From: Micromonospora kangleipakensis
GTDB lineage: Bacteria; Actinomycetota; Actinomycetes; Mycobacteriales; Micromonosporaceae
Assembly: GCF_004217615.1 (NCBI RefSeq)
Contig: NZ_SHLD01000001.1
Location: 6,510,001 to 6,574,000 of the forward strand
Reading direction: 5' to 3'
Length of the DNA stretch: 64,000 bases
Below the pieces are notes generated by a model. The model ran no database searches. It was given only the letters and a program-made list of their open reading frames with translations, and was not told the DNA's origin. This document shows positions 58,665 through 64,000 of this stretch, in pieces. How positions within the stretch are numbered: the stretch's first letter is position 1; each line of letters begins with the position of its first letter. The translations under genes and the position numbers were made by a program.

Positions 58665-60045
58665 CGGCGGGTTGCCTCTCCTCGGATCGGTTCTGGTTGC
58701 CGCGGGACTCGGCGTGCTCGCCACGCCCCGCGCTGTCGTGTGCGTCGGTCGGCTCGATCCGGCTCACCAGCACGGTGTCTATCCGGTTGCGCCGACCGGT
58801 GGTGCCCTCGGCGATCAGCCGCAGCCCGGCCACCTCGGCCTCGGCCCCGGGGATCGGGACCCGACCGAGCGACTGGGCGAGCAGACCGCCGACCGTCTCC
58901 ACCTCGTCGGTGGGGAGTTCGGTGTCGAAGAGCTCGCCCAGATTCTCCACCGGGAGGCGGGCGGTGACCCGGACCGCCCCGTCGTTCAGGCGCTCGACCG
59001 GCGGGCGTTCGACATCGTACTCGTCGGTGATCTCGCCGACGATCTCCTCGAGGATGTCCTCGATGGTGACCAGGCCGCCGGTGCCGCCGTACTCGTCGAC
59101 GACGATGACCAGGTGGTTGCGGGCCGCCTGCATCTCCGACAGCAGGTCGTCGACCGGCTTGGACTCCGGCACGAAGGTCGCCGGGCGCATCAGCTCCTCC
59201 ACCGGCAGCTCCTCGGCCCGCGGGTCCCCGCCCCGGGTACGCCGGATCAGGTCCTTCAGGTAGAGCACCCCGAGCACGTCGTCGACGCTCTCGCCGATCA
59301 CCGGGATGCGGGAGAAACCGGACCGGAGGAAGAGCGCCAGCGCCTGGGAGAGCGTCTTGCCCTCCTCTATCCACACCATCTCGGTGCGCGGCACCATCAC
59401 CTCGCGGGCGATGGTGTCACCGAGGGCGAAGACCGAGTGGATCATCTGCCGCTCGCCGTGCTCCACGACACCGCGCTGCTCGGCCAGGTCGACCAGCTCG
59501 CGCAGCTCCACCTGGGTGGCGAACGGCCCCTCCCGGAAGCCGCGCCCCGGGGTGACCGCGTTACCGATCAGGATCAGCAGCGAGGCGAGCGGGTTCAGCG
59601 CCCGGCCCAGCCAGCGCACCAGCGGCGCGACCGCGCGCCCCACCGCGTACGCGTGCTGCCGGCCGATGGTCCGCGGCGCGACGCCGACCACCACGAAACT
59701 GACCACGGTCATCGCGCCGGCGGTGACCAGGGCGGCCCGCCAGCCGGCGCCGAAACTGTCCACGGCGACCAGCGCCACCAGGGTGGTGGCGGTCAACTCG
59801 GCCAGCAGCCGGAGCAGGAGCAACAGGTTGAGGTGGCGGACCACGTCCCCGGCGACCACCTGGAGGGCGCGCGCGCCGCGCGCCCCGTCCCGGGCCAGTT
59901 CGGCGGCCCGGGCCGGGGAGACGGCGGCCAGCGCGGCCTCGGTCATCGCGATGAGGCCGGCGAGCACCACCAGCCCCGCCGCGAAGACGATGAGCTGAAG
60001 ATCGGGCAGGCCGGCGGTGGGGCCCGCCGCCAGGGTGGTCATCAC
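58657..60045 (-). CDS. Hemolysin family / CNNM-CBS domain membrane protein
   Basis: A 462-residue protein. The DUF21/CNNM membrane domain (three to four helices, residues 15-150) contains [19 protein letters not shown] pair ([55 protein letters not shown] and [16 protein letters not shown]) and the C-terminal CorC_HlyC domain ([19 protein letters not shown]) follow. Members are linked to Mg/Co efflux or homeostasis. The start is GTG 60045 or ATG 60042, overlapping the ybeY stop. Confidence 0.9.
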   Translation of the reverse strand: MMTTLAAGPTAGLPDLQLIVFAAGLVVLAGLIAMTEAALAAVSPARAAELARDGARGARALQVVAGDVVRHLNLLLLLRLLAELTATTLVALVAVDSFGAGWRAALVTAGAMTVVSFVVVGVAPRTIGRQHAYAVGRAVAPLVRWLGRALNPLASLLILIGNAVTPGRGFREGPFATQVELRELVDLAEQRGVVEHGERQMIHSVFALGDTIAREVMVPRTEMVWIEEGKTLSQALALFLRSGFSRIPVIGESVDDVLGVLYLKDLIRRTRGGDPRAEELPVEELMRPATFVPESKPVDDLLSEMQAARNHLVIVVDEYGGTGGLVTIEDILEEIVGEITDEYDVERPPVERLNDGAVRVTARLPVENLGELFDTELPTDEVETVGGLLAQSLGRVPIPGAEAEVAGLRLIAEGTTGRRNRIDTVLVSRIEPTDAHDSAGRGEHAESRGNQNRSEERQPADA

Positions 60046-60515
60046 CGGGATCGGGTCGACCGCCAGCTGGCCAGCAGTCGGGCCTGGAGCGCGAACATCT
60101 CCCGCTCCTCCTCCGGCTCGGCGTGGTCGTACCCGAGCAGGTGGAGCACGCCGTGCACGGTGAGCAGGTGCAGCTCGTCGGCGGACGAGTGGCCGGCGGT
60201 GGCCGCCTGCTTGGCCGCCACCTCGGGGCAGAGCACGATGTCGCCGAGCAGGGCCGGCTCGCCGCCGGCCGGGGCGGTCTCACCCGGGCCGTGGTCGACG
60301 CTGCCCTCGTCCATGGGGAAGGCGAGCACGTCGGTGGGGCCGTCGCCGCCCATCCAGCGATGGTTCAGCTCGGTCATGTAGGCGACGTCGACCAGCAGCA
60401 CGGAGAGCTCGGCGAGGGGGTTGACCCCCATCTCGTCGAGGGCGTGCCGGGCGACGGCGAGCACGGCGTCGGTGTCGACCTCGATACCGGACTCGTTGGC
60501 GATCTCGATGGACAA
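60042..60515 (-). CDS. ybeY: Endoribonuclease YbeY (rRNA maturation factor)
   Basis: A 157-residue zinc metalloprotein acting in 16S rRNA 3' processing and ribosome quality control. The zinc site [15 protein letters not shown] (H3 motif) is near residue 120, and [20 protein letters not shown] is the conserved preceding block. The start is a TTG at 60515 with GAGGA upstream. It follows phoH by 17 bp, in the usual order. Confidence 0.94.
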   Translation of the reverse strand: MSIEIANESGIEVDTDAVLAVARHALDEMGVNPLAELSVLLVDVAYMTELNHRWMGGDGPTDVLAFPMDEGSVDHGPGETAPAGGEPALLGDIVLCPEVAAKQAATAGHSSADELHLLTVHGVLHLLGYDHAEPEEEREMFALQARLLASWRSTRSR

Positions 60516-60532
60516 CTGTCTTCCTCTGATGA

Positions 60533-61591
<1,059 letters not shown>

Positions 61592-61726
61592 AGATCGGGC
61601 CCGTCGGGCCCTGCGCCACCTGCTTCCGATTTCGGCGCCGGGCCCTGCTGGCGCGGCGTGCGGACGTTCTACCCATCGTATCTGGTCAACACCGGACGCA
61701 CCCCGCCCATTTCGGGTGGTCCGTGA

Positions 61727-63103
61727 TCATCTCCCCGCACGGAAGTCGTACCCGTCGAAGGTCTCCTGGGCCCGGGTGAAGCGGTAGGTGGCCCAGTGCA
61801 TCCGGACCACCACGCCACGCTCGTCCCGGGTCAGCCGGAGCAGCTCGCCCACCTCCCGGCCGGCGACGGTCCGGAACACATCCGACCGGTCCGGCAGCGG
61901 CACGAAGACGGCCGGGGGCCGGCCGGCCGGGTCGTCCGCGCCCCGGGCCCGCAGCGCGCCGTCGTGCCAGGAGAAGACGTACTCGAAGCCCTCGCCCCAC
62001 CAGCGGCCGAGCACCCCGCGCAGGTGGTCGGGGGCGGGCGGGCCGGGCCGCCACGGCTCGACGTCGGCCGGATCGTGCTCGACCGCGGCGGTGAGCAACT
62101 GGTGCGGCAGATCGAAGACCGCCACACCGGTGCCGGAGGAGCCGAGCACGGCGCAGCCCATCGCCCCCGCGGTGCCGTCGCCGCCGCGCCGGCCGTAGAC
62201 GGCGGCCAGGAAACCGGGCATCGCCCCGTCGTGCCCCACGTGCACCACCCGCTGCGGCTGCGGCACCAGGATCAGGCCGAGCCCGAAGCCGGCCGCCCAG
62301 AGCGTCTCGTCGGTGGTGGTGAGCGGCCAGCGCATCTCGTCGAGGGTGGCCGGGGCGAGCACCGCGCCGGCCAGGTCGAGCGCCGCCGGGTCGGCGAGGA
62401 AGGCCGCCCAGCGGGCCATGTCCGGGGCGGTGCTCCAGAGCTGGGCGGCCGGGGCCACCGCGCCGAAGTCGGTCGGCGGCTCGGGGTGGGCCTCGTCGGA
62501 GTACGCGTCGACCAGGAACCCGGTCGCCGCCCGGTCGCCGGGCATCGGCCCGGTGGCGGTCAGCCCCAGCGGGGCGAGCACCCGCTCGGCCAGCACCTCG
62601 ACCCAGGTGCCGCCGCGCAGCCGACCGACCAGCTCGCCGAGGAGCGCCATGCCGAGGTTGGAGTAGTGGTAGCGCCGGCCGGTCGGCAGCACCCGCTCGG
62701 CCCGGACCAGGTCGGCGAGCAGCTCGTCCACGCCGGGCGCGCGCAGCGAGTCCCAGACGTCGCCGTGCGGCTCCCGTTGCAGGCCCGCGGTGTGCGACAG
62801 CAGCCGGCGTACGGTCAGCTCGCCGTGCGCCGGCAGGTCGAGGTGCCGCCCGATCGGGTCGTCCAGGTCCAGCAGGCCGTCGTCCCGGCACTGCATGACC
62901 AGCACCGAGGTGAAGGTCTTGGTGACCGAACCGATCCGGAACACCGACTCCGGGCCGAGCGGGGTGTCGTTGCCGGTGTCGCCCACCGCGCAGGTCCAGA
63001 GCGGGCGGTCGGCCCGGTGCAGGGCGGCCGAGATCGCCGGCACCCGGCCCCGGGCCTGCGCCTGCCGCACCATCCGGCCGAGCCGGTCGTTAACCGCGAT
63101 CAT
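61727..63103 (-). CDS. Serine hydrolase (beta-lactamase/class C-like family)
   Basis: A 458-residue penicillin-binding-protein-like hydrolase. The nucleophile motif SVTK (S-x-x-K) is at about residues 59-62 in FRIGSVTKTFTSVLVMQ, the YSN motif is in GRRYHYSNLGMALLGELV, and HVGHDGAMPGF is the third (HxG) motif. A C-terminal lipocalin-like extension of about 110 residues follows. No signal peptide, so it is probably a cytoplasmic esterase or peptidase and not a resistance enzyme. ATG at 63103. It is a single gene. Confidence 0.87.
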   Translation of the reverse strand: MIAVNDRLGRMVRQAQARGRVPAISAALHRADRPLWTCAVGDTGNDTPLGPESVFRIGSVTKTFTSVLVMQCRDDGLLDLDDPIGRHLDLPAHGELTVRRLLSHTAGLQREPHGDVWDSLRAPGVDELLADLVRAERVLPTGRRYHYSNLGMALLGELVGRLRGGTWVEVLAERVLAPLGLTATGPMPGDRAATGFLVDAYSDEAHPEPPTDFGAVAPAAQLWSTAPDMARWAAFLADPAALDLAGAVLAPATLDEMRWPLTTTDETLWAAGFGLGLILVPQPQRVVHVGHDGAMPGFLAAVYGRRGGDGTAGAMGCAVLGSSGTGVAVFDLPHQLLTAAVEHDPADVEPWRPGPPAPDHLRGVLGRWWGEGFEYVFSWHDGALRARGADDPAGRPPAVFVPLPDRSDVFRTVAGREVGELLRLTRDERGVVVRMHWATYRFTRAQETFDGYDFRAGR

Positions 63104-63138
63104 GCAGGCAGTGTAGGAAGCGGGCCGCGGGGCCGCCC

Positions 63139-63489
63139 TCAGCGGGCGAGCATCGGACCGAGCGGGGCACCGCCGAACAGGTGCGCGTGCGCGTGGAAGA
63201 CCTCCTGACCGGCGTACGCCCCGGTGTTGAACATCAGCCGGAAGCCGTCGGCGAGCAACCCCTCCTCCTCGGCCACGACGGCGGCCGTGGCCAGCACCTC
63301 ACCGGCCAGGGCCGGGTCGCCCTGGGCGAGGGTGGCCACGTCCGCGTAGTGCTCCTTAGGGATGACCAGCACGTGGACGGGCGACTTGGGGTCGATGTCC
63401 CGGAAGGCGAGGGTGGTGGCGGTCTCCCGCACGATGGTGGCCGGGATCTCCCCGGCGACGATCCGGCAGAACAGGCAGTCGGTTCCCAT
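63139..63489 (-). CDS. HIT domain nucleotide hydrolase
   Basis: A 116-residue histidine-triad protein (HINT-like) that hydrolyses nucleoside phosphoramidates or transfers nucleotides. CLFCRIVAGEIPATIVRE starts the protein, HVLVIPKEHYADVATL follows, and the catalytic triad EVFHAHAHLFGG is near residue 100. The ATG at 63489 is used; it is divergent from the SDR gene. Confidence 0.93.
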   Translation of the reverse strand: MGTDCLFCRIVAGEIPATIVRETATTLAFRDIDPKSPVHVLVIPKEHYADVATLAQGDPALAGEVLATAAVVAEEEGLLADGFRLMFNTGAYAGQEVFHAHAHLFGGAPLGPMLAR

Positions 63490-63558
63490 TCGGGCATGCT
63501 AAGCGCTGGGCCGGACCGCGCCGCGCCGTTACCGGGCGGGCCGGGCATGATGTCCGGC

Positions 63559-64000
63559 GTGACTTCTCGGGCGGTACTGGTGACGGGGGCCTCGCGCGGC
63601 ATCGGACGCGCGGTGGCCCGGGCTTTCGCGACGGGCGGGGACCGGGTGGCGATCCACCACCGAAACTCGGCGGAGCTGGCCGAACGGCTCCGCGAGGAGC
63701 TGCCCGGCGAGGGCCACGTGGTGGTCCGCGCCGACCTGGCGGACCCGGACGCGGTGCGGGCGATGGTGGACGAGGCCGCGGAACGCCTCGGCGGGCTGGA
63801 CGTCCTGGTCAACAACGCGGGCGTGTACGGACCGCGGGACCTGCCCCACCCGGTCTTCGGCAACACCTACGAGCAGTGGCGCCAGCAGTGGCGGCTGGTG
63901 CTGGAGACCAACCTGACCGGCGCCGCCAACGTGACCTGGTGCGCCGCCCAGCACATGCGGGAGCGGGGCGGCCGGATCGTCAACGTCTCCTCCCGGGGCG
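63559..64000 (+). CDS. SDR family oxidoreductase, FabG-like (3' end outside window)
   Basis: 147 codons are visible. RAVLVTGASRGIGRAVARAF is the TGxxxGIG cofactor motif, followed by VRADLADPDAVRAMVDEAAE (Asp binding), LDVLVNNAGVYGPRDL (NNAG) and NLTGAANVTWCAAQHMRERG. The sequence ends at RIVNVSSRG, just before the catalytic Tyr-Lys. The pattern fits a 3-oxoacyl-ACP reductase-like SDR. GTG 63559 or ATG 63550 could be the start; no clear ribosome site is present. Confidence 0.88.
   Translation, partial: MTSRAVLVTGASRGIGRAVARAFATGGDRVAIHHRNSAELAERLREELPGEGHVVVRADLADPDAVRAMVDEAAERLGGLDVLVNNAGVYGPRDLPHPVFGNTYEQWRQQWRLVLETNLTGAANVTWCAAQHMRERGGRIVNVSSRG

Noticed and set aside
57313-60381. A 1022-codon plus-strand frame opposite era, cda, the CBS gene and ybeY
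   Set aside because: It crosses four recognisable minus-strand genes and has the composition of an antisense frame.
61727-63103. Beta-lactamase resistance gene
   Set aside because: The SxxK/YSN/HxG pattern fits generic serine hydrolases; there is no signal peptide and a C-terminal extension typical of esterase-like members.

Overview
The window is very GC-rich, densely packed actinobacterial chromosome. Small intergenic palindromes recur, GTG and TTG starts are frequent, and many genes are joined by ATGA/GTGA/TGATG overlaps. The gene content and the order of the housekeeping genes (dnaG and dgt; glyS, then ArsR-zur, uppS, recO, era, cytidine deaminase-like, CBS protein, ybeY, phoH) follow the conserved actinomycete order also seen in mycobacteria. 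A DUF397 gene, the repeat families and the style of the hypothetical proteins point to Micromonosporaceae, probably Micromonospora; this assignment is inference. No rRNA, tRNA, CRISPR array or complete insertion sequence was seen.

1-11.5 kb (all minus strand): a sugar-uptake operon runs from a ROK-family regulator through a ribose/inositol-type ABC ATPase, permease and lipoprotein binding protein to a Gfo/Idh/MocA dehydrogenase, and ends at a strong hairpin. A second run follows directly: an inositol-3-phosphate-synthase-like protein, then EboC (UbiA-like), EboE (TIM barrel), EboA and a TatD-like hydrolase that leaves the window. These last genes are an Ebo-type 'metabolite traffic' cluster. 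Its coupling to an INO1 paralogue and a sugar importer is the most interesting system here.

11.5-25.9 kb (mostly minus): a YihY membrane protein; two ABC-2 permeases and their ATPase, separated by a DHFR-like gene and an orphan DUF397 gene; a broken TAXI receptor pseudogene; dnaG; a small XRE regulator with a second ABC-2 exporter; a BCCT transporter; a siderophore-interacting protein under an apparent iron box; dgt; and a VOC protein. 26-36 kb: ppdK, a GH20 hexosaminidase, a secreted C39-like peptidase with a long structured leader, dusB and glyS.

36-50.4 kb: a zinc island (ZnuA, ZnuC, ZnuB, ArsR/SmtB-type regulator, Zur) with a Zur-box candidate; an acyl-CoA dehydrogenase; a coupled operon of alpha/beta hydrolase, AAC(3)-family acetyltransferase and SIS-domain protein; and a TPP riboswitch controlling a ykoE-ykoD-ykoC thiamine-precursor ECF importer, with an MTH1187-type thiamine-binding protein nearby. 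50.4-64 kb: gnd, pirin and small proteins, then the translation/cell-wall core (uppS-recO; phoH-ybeY-CBS-cda-era), a DUF4097 lipoprotein convergent with an acyltransferase, a serine hydrolase, a HIT protein and a partial SDR. Several short repeat families lie between or inside genes. Some form reading frames that overlap both neighbours, as if inserted without breaking translational coupling.
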